Below, in pieces: positions 1 through 8,874 of a DNA stretch of 64,000 nt. The stretch covers positions 310,001 to 374,000 of the forward strand of contig NZ_FQXE01000001.1 of assembly GCF_900129885.1 (NCBI RefSeq), read 5' to 3'. The DNA is from Pollutimonas bauzanensis. Lineage in GTDB: Bacteria; Pseudomonadota; Gammaproteobacteria; Burkholderiales; Burkholderiaceae_B. Within the stretch, counting starts at the first letter, position 1; each line of letters starts with the position of its first letter. Position numbers and translations under genes: made by a program. Under the pieces are notes generated by a model. It was not told the origin of the DNA. It searched no databases and saw nothing but the letters and a program-made list of their open reading frames with translations.

Positions 1-241
1 GCAACGCCAGCAGGCCCAGTGCCCACCACGCCAGTTGCCACACGACGGCCATGTCCGGCTGCGCCGAGAACAGCTCGACAGCGATGCGATAGATGAACCA
101 GAACGGTGCAATGCTCAGCGCCGCCGAACCGATGGCGGTCGCGACAGCCCAGCCCAGCGGCCTTGAGGCTAGCCGCAGCAGATTGCCGAAGTGGATTGGA
201 GTTGAAATACGTTCCTGCTGCATAGGTTTGCTGTTCTTCAT
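1..241 (-). CDS. ABC transporter (fused permease/ATPase), N-terminal part only
   Basis: The gene runs off the left edge; about 80 N-terminal residues are visible, beginning MKNSKPMQQERISTP. A first hydrophobic helix (AVATAIGSAALSIAPFWFIY) is followed by a second one starting near the edge, as in half-size ABC exporters of the siderophore type (PchH/PchI, YbtP/YbtQ families). The ATG sits directly after the stop codon of the phosphopantetheinyl transferase gene with no gap, so the two are probably translated together. From the pyochelin context I infer a PchH/PchI-like exporter, but the ATPase domain is outside the window and the substrate is not shown by this sequence. Confidence 0.75.
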   Translation of the reverse strand, partial: MKNSKPMQQERISTPIHFGNLLRLASRPLGWAVATAIGSAALSIAPFWFIYRIAVELFSAQPDMAVVWQLAWWALGLLAL

Positions 242-1024
242 TTAGCGCCACATCTCACAAACCGTTTGGTGTACTACCAAGGGAGATACGTCGCGGGGCA
301 CTGATGTGGCAGGTGGTATCGCCAATCTTAGGCAACGAAAAATAGACCAAGTAATGGGGGACGCGACCGCCAAATGGGTCGCGGCATCAATCAGGCCATG
401 CCAGGCCTGCCAACAACGCTTGCCATCAGTGCCTCGGTATCCCATCGGATGCTGAGGCTGAACAAGCAGGCGTGTAAAGTCGAACATCAATCCTTCACCG
501 CTGCACTTGGTAATAGCCTCTTTCAATGTCCAAAATCTAAAGAAGGAAGCAGCATCGTACATTTGCGGCTCATCCGGATGGTGAAGCATGGACCATGGAA
601 GATCTGTCGTCGAATTACGTTGCCATTCCAGATCGACACCGATCTCTACATCACTTCGCAAAGCAATGACAATCCAGTTGCCGCTGTGCGATATGCTGAA
701 ATGAAGTTGACGATCTGAAAGCTGCGGCTTTCCCCGATCGGTCGAGGTAAATGCCAGACGCTGTGGAGGCAACCCAAGCATCTGTCCAATCACCAATCTC
801 TTGACTACGTGAGCCACATGATAGCGCTGGCGATCCTTCGTGAAACGATAAGCGAGCATCTGCATTTTCTCAGATGAATCAAGCGTGGCTGTGGATAGCT
901 CTGTAGCCAATTCGATTGGCGCAAAAACTGCCAATAGTTCCCCGCTGCGTAACGTCAAAGATGCGGACAAGGCGGCGCGAAGTTCCTGAGCAACCTCTGC
1001 AGCAAGGTCAACAGTCAAATTCAT
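242..1024 (-). CDS. 4'-phosphopantetheinyl transferase (Sfp/EntD superfamily)
   Basis: This 260-residue protein should transfer the phosphopantetheine arm of coenzyme A to carrier domains, here most likely those of the pyochelin peptide synthetases. The family motifs are present in order: RGKPQL, FSISHSG, IGVDLEW (Mg-binding Asp and Glu) near residue 130, and FRFWTLKEAITKCSGEG (WxxKEAxxK) near residue 165. The size fits Sfp-type enzymes. It lies between fptX and an ABC exporter gene on the same strand. P. aeruginosa uses a separate, unlinked enzyme (PcpS), so a dedicated transferase within the locus is a local feature. The C-terminal 50 residues look poorly conserved. Confidence 0.88.
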   Translation of the reverse strand: MNLTVDLAAEVAQELRAALSASLTLRSGELLAVFAPIELATELSTATLDSSEKMQMLAYRFTKDRQRYHVAHVVKRLVIGQMLGLPPQRLAFTSTDRGKPQLSDRQLHFSISHSGNWIVIALRSDVEIGVDLEWQRNSTTDLPWSMLHHPDEPQMYDAASFFRFWTLKEAITKCSGEGLMFDFTRLLVQPQHPMGYRGTDGKRCWQAWHGLIDAATHLAVASPITWSIFRCLRLAIPPATSVPRDVSPLVVHQTVCEMWR

Positions 1025-1115
1025 AATTTCTCGCCACCGGCAGGGTTAAGTCAATCGATCAAATGAGGTGATCACTCGCAAGCATGCTATGCATTACTGT
1101 GATGGGACATAATGT

Positions 1116-2357
1116 TCAGAAACGATCGGCCGACAATATCGGCCTTTCCCGGTCCCGAGCCTGCAGGCGCAAGGCGACTGTCAGCGCCACCGCCGCTAAT
1201 AGGCAGCCACTGAGAAACGCGCCGCCATATCCGACCTGTGCAGTCAGCGCGACCAGAAACGACGACGCCAGCATTTCGCTCAAATCGCGTGTGCTCTGCA
1301 CCGCGGTGACATCGGTACCGGCCTGATCCCCCTGCCCTGCGAAACTCATCGCCGCTGTCAGAATCGCCACCGAGGTAATACCCGTGGCCAGCGAGCCGAT
1401 CAAAATGCATGACCATACCAATCCGTCGCGCAATGCCAACCACTGTGCAGCCTGCACGAACCACAGCAGTGCGGAGCACCCTGCGAGGAATACACCAAGG
1501 CTGAAGCTTCGCCATAGCCCGATGCGCTTGATCAGCCAGGCGCCGCCGCCACATCCCAGCACTACCGTGACCAGACCGCCCACCATGCCCAACCGGCCAA
1601 TTTCCTCCAGCGCCCAGCCCATGTCATTCAGATACAGCTTGGACAAGCCGAAACCCGACACCGCCGTCATTGCCGATAAAAACGCCAGCAACAACAGCGA
1701 TGGCGCCAGCGGCCGGCGCAGGAAGTGCAGCAGACTGGCCTTGAACTGCGCCACAGGAGGTTGCTCGTGGACATCGCCAAGCTTCAAGACAGCAACTACG
1801 CACACGCTCAACAATGGGACACAAAACATCGTCAAAAAAGCGATGCGCTGTCCGAAAAGCCCAGTCAGCATCAAGCTGCCGGCGCCGCCCGCAAAGAAGC
1901 CGATCATCACACCAGCCACTTGGATTGCATTCACTTTTGCAAGCAGTTCGCCACTGAAGTGTTCTGCAGCCATGCCGTCAGTTGCAATATCCTGAGTGGC
2001 GCTGGCCAGTGAGGCCACGGCCAATAGCCCCACCGCCCAGGTAGCCGTGGCTACGCTGGCGCCGGCCCATGCAAGAGCCAGCAGGCATCCCAACACCACC
2101 ATCTGCATCGGCAAAATCCAGCTTCGCCTGCGGCCTAGCCGGACAGACCAATAGTTGTCCACCAAAGGAGCCCAAAGAAACTTGAGCACCCAGGGCAAGC
2201 CTACCAACGGCAGAAAGGCCAAAGCCTGCAACGGCGCACCATCGTGCCGTAAAAGCGTAGGCAACGCGTCCATGGCAATCCCTATGGGAATGCCTTGTGA
2301 TAGATAGAGCAAGGCCAGGGTCAGGATCAAACGACGATGGTGGAACAATTCACGCAT
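1116..2357 (-). CDS. fptX: FptX-like pyochelin/siderophore permease (MFS, RhtX/FptX family)
   Basis: An inner-membrane major-facilitator protein of about 413 residues. The N-terminus LYLSQGIPIGIAMDALPTLL and the following WVLKFLWAPLVDNYW loop are typical of the RhtX/FptX family, which imports siderophore or ferri-siderophore across the inner membrane; AmpG is a distant relative. About twelve hydrophobic segments are visible. I chose the ATG at 2357 (MRELFHHRR), which overlaps the fptC stop by 8 bases, over an upstream ATG at 2408 that would overlap fptC by 59 bases. Position after fptA-fptB-fptC matches the Pseudomonas fptABCX order. AmpG-like permease is the main alternative, made unlikely by context. 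Confidence 0.85.
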   Translation of the reverse strand: MRELFHHRRLILTLALLYLSQGIPIGIAMDALPTLLRHDGAPLQALAFLPLVGLPWVLKFLWAPLVDNYWSVRLGRRRSWILPMQMVVLGCLLALAWAGASVATATWAVGLLAVASLASATQDIATDGMAAEHFSGELLAKVNAIQVAGVMIGFFAGGAGSLMLTGLFGQRIAFLTMFCVPLLSVCVVAVLKLGDVHEQPPVAQFKASLLHFLRRPLAPSLLLLAFLSAMTAVSGFGLSKLYLNDMGWALEEIGRLGMVGGLVTVVLGCGGGAWLIKRIGLWRSFSLGVFLAGCSALLWFVQAAQWLALRDGLVWSCILIGSLATGITSVAILTAAMSFAGQGDQAGTDVTAVQSTRDLSEMLASSFLVALTAQVGYGGAFLSGCLLAAVALTVALRLQARDRERPILSADRF

Positions 2358-3879
2358 GAGAATCTTCTGTAAGACATGGGAGAGGATGGCGACGTGCGAC
2401 AGGCGCACGAGTCAACCACCACGTAGGTCGGCACAGCAATAGAGCACAGACCAACAGCGACAGGTCGGCGACCAGCGGCGGCCATTGACCGGCAGCGAGC
2501 CAGGCATATAGGTGCAGCCCAACAGCCAGCACACAGGCAAGGCCAGCCAGGAGCAGGAGAATAGGCAACGGTCGCCACGGGCGAGGCAGTACCAGGGCCA
2601 ACAGCAGCGAGCCCGCCCAGGCGCCCCAGAGCAGCCAGCCCGGCCAACTCCCCGCGCGTAACTGCGGCGGCAGCGCCTGCAAGCTCAGCAGCAACGATGC
2701 GGCGGCGACGGTCAACCCGCCGCATACGCCTTCGGCCATACGAGGCAGCACCACAGCATTCCAGCGCGGGTTTGCGGCACGGCGCTGTCCCCAGAGAAAT
2801 AACCCACTGGCGCAGAGCAGGCAGGCCGCCAGCCCCATCCCCAGATGCAGGCCGCGAAGCGTGGCGGCCCAGCCGCTGCCGAGCCAAAGATACTGCCCGA
2901 AATGCAGCGGCTGGATGGCGATGAAAGCTCGTGTCCAGAATCCGTGATGCGCCGAACTGCCGGTCACAAGCAAGCGCCCGTCGGCGAGCCGATACAAATG
3001 CCGTTCGAAGTTCACCGTGCTGGGCAAACCATGGCGGACTCCGCCAAGCTCCACGCTTGCCTCGCGATCTCCCCAATGGTTGAACTTTAGCTGTTGCACG
3101 GTGAAATCGGGAGCGCGCCGCGCATCATCGGCAAGCAAGCGATCGATGTCGATGCTGTATATAACGGGCTGTCCCGATGCGGCTGGAGGCGGCGCCCCCA
3201 ATAGATCGACAAAAGCCTGGCGCGGCGCCTGCGGATAGGCCACCGGCGACAGCAGCAGCGTGCCCAAGGCACCCAATCCGCTGAATGCGCCGGTGACCGC
3301 AAACATCAACAGCCACGGAAATGCCCACATGCCGATCAAGCCATGCAGGTCGAACAGGGACAATCGTAGTCCACGGTTTCTTCGCCACCGCAGCAGATCA
3401 CGCCATCGGCGACTGTGAAGAAGCAGGCCAGCCACGCACAAGATCAGTAGAACGATGCCAAACAAGCTGACCAGCACACGTCCCGGAAATCCACTAAACA
3501 AGCTCTTGTGCAGATCTTTCAGAATATCCAGTGATGCAAGGGAGGGTAGTGCCTGGCCTGTGAATCGATCCAGTGTCAGTCTGCAGCCCCCACGCGGCTC
3601 GCAGAAAGTCACGCCTGCCTGCCCGGCGCCAGGAAGCAGTATGCTGACATCATCCGTGTCAATGCCCTGGTCCCTAGCGACTTCCAGCAGGCGCGCAACC
3701 GGTAACGGCTCTTCCCGCAAGGAAATGGCGGGAGGCCTCGCCCACTCCTGTAATGCCTCGTGAGCAAGGGTCCAGCTTCCACTGAACAGCAACACGAATA
3801 ACAGCACCCCGAATAGCGCACCCGCACCGCCATGCAGCTCCAACAGCAGACGACGCGAGGGCAATCTCATCACCGCCAC
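2350..3879 (-). CDS. fptC: PepSY-type transmembrane protein FptC
   Basis: A 509-residue membrane protein of the PepSY-associated TM family, often found with TonB-dependent siderophore receptors and proposed to act in inner-membrane iron reduction or release. The first helix is at residues 15-40 (GALFGVLLFVLLFSGSWTLAHEAL), a periplasmic portion follows, then further helices near residues 150-215 and 340-490. HGLIGMWAFPWLLMFAVTG is typical of the family. It overlaps fptB at its start and fptX at its end, so fptABCX is a tightly coupled operon. The PepSY and iron assignments are family knowledge; a reductase activity is inferred only. Confidence 0.85.
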   Translation of the reverse strand: MAVMRLPSRRLLLELHGGAGALFGVLLFVLLFSGSWTLAHEALQEWARPPAISLREEPLPVARLLEVARDQGIDTDDVSILLPGAGQAGVTFCEPRGGCRLTLDRFTGQALPSLASLDILKDLHKSLFSGFPGRVLVSLFGIVLLILCVAGLLLHSRRWRDLLRWRRNRGLRLSLFDLHGLIGMWAFPWLLMFAVTGAFSGLGALGTLLLSPVAYPQAPRQAFVDLLGAPPPAASGQPVIYSIDIDRLLADDARRAPDFTVQQLKFNHWGDREASVELGGVRHGLPSTVNFERHLYRLADGRLLVTGSSAHHGFWTRAFIAIQPLHFGQYLWLGSGWAATLRGLHLGMGLAACLLCASGLFLWGQRRAANPRWNAVVLPRMAEGVCGGLTVAAASLLLSLQALPPQLRAGSWPGWLLWGAWAGSLLLALVLPRPWRPLPILLLLAGLACVLAVGLHLYAWLAAGQWPPLVADLSLLVCALLLCRPTWWLTRAPVARRHPLPCLTEDSHA

Positions 3880-4154
3880 CTACTCAATGGCAACAACAGC
3901 AGCGCCAAAGCCATCCAGCAGAATGCAAGCCGCCCGAGCAGGAGCTTGATGCTCGGTGCCAGCAATGCGGCCAAGAGCACGATCTGCCCACCGATGACGC
4001 CCATGAACAAGCCGACATAGAGCCGCTCCAGTGGTTCATTCAACGGCGCATGCCGTGCCAGCACCCATGCAACTGCAATCACTGCCACGATACCGCCCGC
4101 CAAGCCCAGCGATACCCGCCAACCCCAATGCAGCGTTGTTTGGCTACGATGCAT
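3870..4154 (-). CDS. fptB: FptB-like small membrane protein
   Basis: A 94-residue protein with about three hydrophobic segments (residues 12-34, 43-68, 72-90). It lies between the receptor and the PepSY protein, overlapping fptC by 10 bases, with its ATG sharing a base with the fptA stop. Position and size match FptB of the Pseudomonas pyochelin operon, and it resembles small DUF3649-type proteins of iron-uptake operons. No catalytic motif is visible and the molecular role is unknown. Confidence 0.72.
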   Translation of the reverse strand: MHRSQTTLHWGWRVSLGLAGGIVAVIAVAWVLARHAPLNEPLERLYVGLFMGVIGGQIVLLAALLAPSIKLLLGRLAFCWMALALLLLPLSRWR

Positions 4155-6310
4155 CAGAAGGAGCCCCGCAGACTGAGCATGACATTGCGCGGCTCGCCGT
4201 AGCGGTTGCTCCAGGCAGTGCCGAAGAAGCTTTGGTAGTAGCGCTTGTCAAATAGATTGTTGACATTGAGCGCAACATTCCATTTCGGATTGACGCGATA
4301 CCCTACCCGCATATTCATGGTGGAGTAGCCTCCTTGCCGCAAAGTGACCAGGCCAGAAGCCCTGGTGTATTCACTTTGCGTCTGAAGGCCGGCACCAACG
4401 CTCCAGCGGCGTTCCTGCCAAGGCAAAGTGTAGTTTGTCCAGACTTTCAGGACATGTCTGGGCGTGATGGAGGAGAAGGCCTTGCCCTGATTATCCCTGT
4501 CGCGCACATACTCTGTATCTGTGTATGTATAACCCGCGTAAAGATTCCAATTTGGCGTCAGATTACCGTTGGCCTCCAGCTCGAAGCCCTGGCTGCGCAC
4601 CTCACCGCCATTTACATAGTATGTGGCCTGCCCGACACCCGGATGATCCTGATCCTCCTGTGCCCGGTTCTTCTGGTCTATCCGGAAAACGGCTGCCGAA
4701 ACATGGAACCGGTTATTGGCGAACACCCCCTTGATACCTGCCTCATAGCTATTCCCCTTCATGGGATCCAATATTCCGCCATCATAGGTAAGCTGAGTCT
4801 GGGGCTGGAAAACTCCCGCATAGCTGACATAGGCGGACCAATGAGAATTGAAATCCCAGATCAATCCCGCATAAGGCACCAGTTGGCTGTCGGGCTTATA
4901 GGTAGCGCTCAGAGTGGTTTGTTCCCACCAGCTCAGGCGCGAACCCAGCACCAGGGTCAGCGGGTCGGCCAGCGAAAAGCGGCCCATGACATAAAGCCCC
5001 TTCTCCGTCGTCGTGTTATCGGTGCTGAGCTTGTAACTGGCGATGCCGGGCTCCGGAATACTGTGCGGATCCCAGGTATAGACGTTGACCGGCTGCATGA
5101 TGTTGGTGTCAAACGCGCCTGTCTTCATCTGGTGGTCGCGCCTGCCATAGCTCACCCCGACCAAAGCCTGATGCTCGCGGCCGAAAAGGCTAAAAGGACC
5201 ATTCAGGTTCAGGTCCGCGCTGCGGTACTCGGTCTTGAAACGATAGGCTCCGGGAGAGAGAATCGCACCCGTCCCCGTTGCAGCGTTGATTCCAGTGCCA
5301 TAAACACCAGCATACTTGAGGGTGGATTCCGTGTTTTCGTACTCGACGCTGAATTTTGTGCGCCACCCGCCTGCCATTTCGTGCTCCAAGGCGCCAAACG
5401 CCCGATGGGTGGTCCAATCGAAGGCGCTCCAATCGGTATTCAGATAGGTCGAGCGGGACAGGCCCAGATCCGCGCCATCGGCGGCCATAGGCACGCCTGC
5501 CATATCGGTTGTGGATTTGATGTCCTGATACTGCGCGCCGAATGTCAGCTTTGTGCTGTCGGAAAGATCGGCCTGGAAAACGCCATAGAGCAATCCGGTT
5601 TTCCGATCGGCGATGTCGGTGAAAAAATCGCGATCTTCGTAGGCTGCCACAAGACGCCCACGCAGCGTACCGGCATCATTGATCGGTCCGCCAACATCGA
5701 ATTCACCCCGGTAACGATCCCAACTGCCGCCAATAAGATTGATCCCGATCCGTCGCTCGGCCGTGGGCATCTTGCGCACCAGGTTGACGGTGGCCGCCGG
5801 ATTTCCTGAACCATGCAATAAACCGTTAGCCCCCCTCAGGATTTCTACCCGCTCATAGATCGCCATATCCTGGGGAGACGAGGCTTGGCTTCCAAAGCCC
5901 GCCGGCACGCCGTCAATCTCGAAGGAATCCACCTGAAAGCCACGCACAGAGTAGCTGGTGGTCAGGTTCGTATACGGCTGAACGATGACGCCCGTTGCTT
6001 GCTTCATCACATCATCCAGATCCACCAGACCCTGCTGCTCGATGCGCAATTCATCGATCACACTGGCGGATTGCGGGATCTCTCGCGGCTGCAGCGGTAT
6101 CTTGAAAACCGACCTTGGCGTCTCCGATTCATCCGTAGCCTTAACTGTGATAGCCGGCAGCGTGGCAGATGGCATCGATTCCGACGCCTCGCGTTCCTGG
6201 CCATGCGCCACCGGCGGACCAAGCGCAAGCAATAGGGCCAAGAGTGCACTGTTACGGCCATCCAGGACGTGACTGCGAATTCTGTTTCGTCGCTTGATCA
6301 TTACCCTCAC
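4154..6310 (-). CDS. fptA: Ferri-pyochelin TonB-dependent outer-membrane receptor
   Basis: A 718-residue receptor. A signal peptide covers roughly residues 1-38 (hydrophobic ALLALLLALGPPVAHG). The plug domain follows from about residue 70 with LQPREIPQSASVID, then YERVEILRGANGLLHGSGNP, after which comes the 22-strand barrel ending in the terminal Phe of LSLRGSF. Long stretches match P. aeruginosa FptA as I remember it (for example SSPQDMAIYERVEILRG and RWSVGAGLQ), so specificity for ferri-pyochelin is a strong inference. There is no N-terminal signalling extension, which fits control by PchR rather than by an ECF sigma factor. The gene heads the fptABCX operon. Confidence 0.93.
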   Translation of the reverse strand: MRVMIKRRNRIRSHVLDGRNSALLALLLALGPPVAHGQEREASESMPSATLPAITVKATDESETPRSVFKIPLQPREIPQSASVIDELRIEQQGLVDLDDVMKQATGVIVQPYTNLTTSYSVRGFQVDSFEIDGVPAGFGSQASSPQDMAIYERVEILRGANGLLHGSGNPAATVNLVRKMPTAERRIGINLIGGSWDRYRGEFDVGGPINDAGTLRGRLVAAYEDRDFFTDIADRKTGLLYGVFQADLSDSTKLTFGAQYQDIKSTTDMAGVPMAADGADLGLSRSTYLNTDWSAFDWTTHRAFGALEHEMAGGWRTKFSVEYENTESTLKYAGVYGTGINAATGTGAILSPGAYRFKTEYRSADLNLNGPFSLFGREHQALVGVSYGRRDHQMKTGAFDTNIMQPVNVYTWDPHSIPEPGIASYKLSTDNTTTEKGLYVMGRFSLADPLTLVLGSRLSWWEQTTLSATYKPDSQLVPYAGLIWDFNSHWSAYVSYAGVFQPQTQLTYDGGILDPMKGNSYEAGIKGVFANNRFHVSAAVFRIDQKNRAQEDQDHPGVGQATYYVNGGEVRSQGFELEANGNLTPNWNLYAGYTYTDTEYVRDRDNQGKAFSSITPRHVLKVWTNYTLPWQERRWSVGAGLQTQSEYTRASGLVTLRQGGYSTMNMRVGYRVNPKWNVALNVNNLFDKRYYQSFFGTAWSNRYGEPRNVMLSLRGSF

Positions 6311-6332
6311 CTAACAAGATTTTTTACATTTT

Positions 6333-6353
6333 GAATGACAATGCTTATTATTC
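6333..6353 (-). promoter_or_regulatory. Possible Fur box upstream of fptA
   Basis: The minus strand reads AATAATAAGCATTGTCATT about 25 bases upstream of the fptA start. By my count it matches the 19-bp Fur consensus at 11 positions, within an AT-rich stretch. This would be the expected place for iron repression of fptA. The match is moderate. Confidence 0.5.
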
Positions 6354-6427
6354 TTGATTGACGTGAGGTATTTTTTCGATTCAGGGGCCTTTTCTATCGA
6401 TTGCGCGCCGCGCATACAAATAGAAGG

Positions 6428-6456
6428 CGCACGCGCATATAGAAGATGCGCGTGCG
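6428..6456. repeat. Perfect 11-bp inverted repeat between pchR and fptA
   Basis: CGCACGCGCAT (6428-6438) and ATGCGCGTGCG (6446-6456) are exact reverse complements around a 7-base loop. It lies 77 bases after the pchR stop and about 120 bases before fptA. No T-run follows, so it is not a canonical terminator. It could be a transcript stem-loop or a protein-binding site. Confidence 0.6.
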
Positions 6457-6532
6457 AAGATGCCGCAACGCTGGCAATGGGAAGAAATATGCTGGATGCC
6501 GGCCCGAAGCTGATGCTCACAGGCCGCATGGG

Positions 6533-7420
6533 TCACCGAACTTCGCTGGGCGAAATACCGTAACGCTTGCGAAACGCGATAGAAAAATGAGCTGGACTGT
6601 AGCCGACCTGATAAGCCACCATTGAGACGTTGGCTTCTTCGTCACACAACATGCGATGAGCCTCACGCAGGCGGTATTCTTGGAGATAGCCGAACACAGT
6701 GGTGCCGAATACTTTGCGAAACCCTTCAGTCAACTTGCGTTTATTCATACCTACTTGCAAAGCAAGCTGATCCAGTGTCGGCAAATCGTTGAGGGCGCCC
6801 ACGAGCAGGTCGCGTGCGGCATGTATGCGCTCCACCTCCGGATGGGTAATGCGTTGTGTCTCACATAACTGCGCTTTGCCACCCAGGAACTGCGCCCCCA
6901 TTGCTGCCAGTTCCAACGCCTTGCCTCCCAAATAAAAGTCTCGAATGGGACCGGCCATCGGGCACGTAGCGATTTGTGAAGCTAGAGCCTGCATCGCTCG
7001 TGGCGCCGTACTGCTCATGATCCGAGGATCGCCACTAGGCCGGGGCCGTAGGTGTGCTGGTAGCCCGCCAAGCCCCTCCAGGGATACGACACCGAGCTGA
7101 ATGATGGTGTAACGTAGCGGTTGATCGGTGGCATAGATCTGAGTTGAAGTGAAATCACCCTCGCTGACGATTGTGCAGAGCATTGGTCCTCGTATCAGAT
7201 GCTCAGGCTGGCCGGGCACTCTGCAGCGCAACTGTCCGCTCTGCACTAAAATCAGCCGCAGCCCGTCCTCTAATTGCTCTTCCAACCGTTCCGCGCTGGC
7301 TGAGTAGTAAGTTCCCGTCAGCAGCTTGATATGCGGATCGACATGCGAAACGCTCAGGCTATTGCTGGACTCTACCGCGCCGGCGCCAGCGTCAAGCGGC
7401 GCAATGATGGTGATGGTCAT
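6533..7420 (-). CDS. pchR: PchR, AraC-family activator of pyochelin genes
   Basis: A 295-residue regulator that senses ferri-pyochelin in the cytoplasm and activates pyochelin synthesis and uptake genes. The N-terminal ligand-binding part contains GLRLILVQSGQLRCRVPGQP (residues 53-72). The C-terminal AraC helix-turn-helix pair spans about residues 210-295, including FGYLQEYRLREAHRMLCDEE and the end HFSIAFRKRYGISPSEVR. Both segments match Pseudomonas PchR closely from memory. The ATG at 7420 has a good ribosome site (AGGGAAG). It lies upstream of fptA on the same strand, with a strong Fur-box-like sequence in front of it. Confidence 0.93.
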   Translation of the reverse strand: MTITIIAPLDAGAGAVESSNSLSVSHVDPHIKLLTGTYYSASAERLEEQLEDGLRLILVQSGQLRCRVPGQPEHLIRGPMLCTIVSEGDFTSTQIYATDQPLRYTIIQLGVVSLEGLGGLPAHLRPRPSGDPRIMSSTAPRAMQALASQIATCPMAGPIRDFYLGGKALELAAMGAQFLGGKAQLCETQRITHPEVERIHAARDLLVGALNDLPTLDQLALQVGMNKRKLTEGFRKVFGTTVFGYLQEYRLREAHRMLCDEEANVSMVAYQVGYSPAHFSIAFRKRYGISPSEVR

Positions 7421-7586
7421 TAATCTTCCCTATAGCCAAGAAGCCGCAAGCGCAGCGGTATCTTCAAGAGCGCAAGATAGAGAATCTTCTTGCATAGCCG
7501 ATGCTTTCCGGCCCGTTGCTCTGGAGCGAATGAAATAGTCCCCCATCAAACAACTTAGGCCTTGCACCATCTTTACCTCAATGAGA

Positions 7587-7606
7587 TGATAATGATTCTA
7601 ATTCGT
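7587..7606. promoter_or_regulatory. Fur box between pchR and the methyltransferase gene
   Basis: TGATAATGATTCTAATTCG contains an unbroken GATAATGAT half and matches the 19-bp Fur consensus at 13 positions by my count. It is about 170 bases upstream of pchR and about 270 bases upstream of the divergent methyltransferase gene, so it could control either or both. Iron repression of pchR by Fur is known in Pseudomonas. Confidence 0.72.
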
Positions 7607-7872
7607 ATCCACAAATGAAGCAATAGTATGTTACGACTTTGAGGGTCATATGGAGCCATTAACTTCCGCCGGACAGGATGCGCCGATTAGCCCCGTCAAC
7701 TCGATACACGAATATGAAACTTATTCAAGGCGCGATACCCCTTGTCGATAATTTTCATCGAATTGCCAGTGCCGCCTCGTTTGAGGAAATCCGAGCTTAT
7801 CCAATCATCGATATCAAATCTATGGGGTATTTTCCAATCGTTCAGTCGGGACCAGCCAGCGAGAATCAAAAC

Positions 7873-8553
7873 ATGCAAAAGGATAATATCGAACAGATGC
7901 AGAACCTGGCCCAACAGCTACGTGAACCGCATGGCGCCGATGGCATCGAGGTCGCTGCCACGATGCACCAGAGCAACATCGGCATGACGCGGGCCTGCTT
8001 TGCCAGCTTGGCGGTGGCTCCTGGCGAAACGCTGCTGGAAATCGGCCATGGCAACGGTGCTCATGTACCGGAGTTCTTCGAAGACCGGCCCAGCCTGCTG
8101 TACCAGGGCCTGGAACTGTCCGCGCTCATGCAGCGGGAAGCCACTCGCCTGAACCGTGACTTGGTATCAAACGGCAAGGCGCGATTCGAGGCCTACGGGG
8201 GCTTCGCCTTCCCGTTTGGAGATCAGTCGTTCGACAAGGCCATGACGGTCAACACCCTCTATTTTCTGCCAGATCCTCTGGCGTTTCTGTCCCAAATCCA
8301 TCGCACCCTGAAACTTGGCGGCAACTTCAGCATGGCCTTTGCCGCCCGCGAATTCATGCAGACATTATCCTTCGCGTCATACGGATTCCGGCTGTACGAC
8401 GTCGAAGAGGTGCGGCAGATGGTCTCCAGCAGCGGGCTCGAGGTGTTGGGGACCGATGTGCACGAGGAGACAGTGATGAGCAAGGAACGACCGGGCACGT
8501 CGGTACGCAGGGAGTTCATCGTGATCCGGGCCGGAAAACGCACCACGCAATAA
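7873..8553 (+). CDS. Class I SAM-dependent methyltransferase
   Basis: About 226 residues from the ATG at 7873 (MQKDNIEQMQNLAQQ). The open frame extends upstream to 7678, but that part does not resemble a methyltransferase. Motif I is LLEIGHGNGAH, followed by an acidic motif II region (YQGLELS), then FPFGDQSFDKAMTVNTLYF and LKLGGNFSMAF, as in UbiE/COQ5-type enzymes. The substrate is unknown. It is divergent from pchR and shares the intergenic Fur box, so a link to siderophore chemistry is possible but unproven. It is followed by the first copy of the dispersed repeat and by broken genes. Confidence 0.75.
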   Translation: MQKDNIEQMQNLAQQLREPHGADGIEVAATMHQSNIGMTRACFASLAVAPGETLLEIGHGNGAHVPEFFEDRPSLLYQGLELSALMQREATRLNRDLVSNGKARFEAYGGFAFPFGDQSFDKAMTVNTLYFLPDPLAFLSQIHRTLKLGGNFSMAFAAREFMQTLSFASYGFRLYDVEEVRQMVSSSGLEVLGTDVHEETVMSKERPGTSVRREFIVIRAGKRTTQ

Positions 8554-8585
8554 GCTTTCCGGTTCATGCAGTTGCAGCTTCTCGA

Positions 8586-8628
8586 GACGAAAAGCAGGGA
8601 TTTTCATTGATCGGCAGAAATGCTGGCA
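8586..8628 (+). repeat. Dispersed repeat, copy A
   Basis: A 26-bp core (8586-8611) begins GACGAAAAGC and ends TTTTCATTGAT. The following 17 bases also resemble copy C. Other copies lie at 15994 and 18579. The repeat abuts the broken EamA gene. Confidence 0.8.
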
Positions 8629-8874
8629 TACACGACTCCGTTGTGGGTCTTGCCCGCGGCCAGATACTTTCTCAATGAACGACTCACCGGACGACGCATT
8701 TTCGGGTTATTGGTTGGGATGATTGGATTGGGCCTGCTCCTTCGGCCTGGCGCGTTCGACTGGAATGACCATGGCGTCATATTCGGCCATGGGCTTATAT
8801 CGAATTTCCAGCTCACTGGCATGGCAATCGATAGCCCTATTGCCGAAACGCATGAACCTGCGAGCCTCTCGTAA
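8620..8874 (+). pseudogene. EamA/DMT transporter fragment
   Basis: The translation AYTTPLWVLPAARYFLNERL followed by GRRIFGLLVGMIGLGLLL is typical of the end of the first EamA repeat. Nothing before it encodes the usual 60-70 N-terminal residues, and the second half of the transporter is absent. After about residue 58 the reading frame continues into unrelated sequence up to a TAA at 8872-8874. The gene is cut at both ends and sits directly after repeat copy A. It cannot encode a working transporter. Confidence 0.7.
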
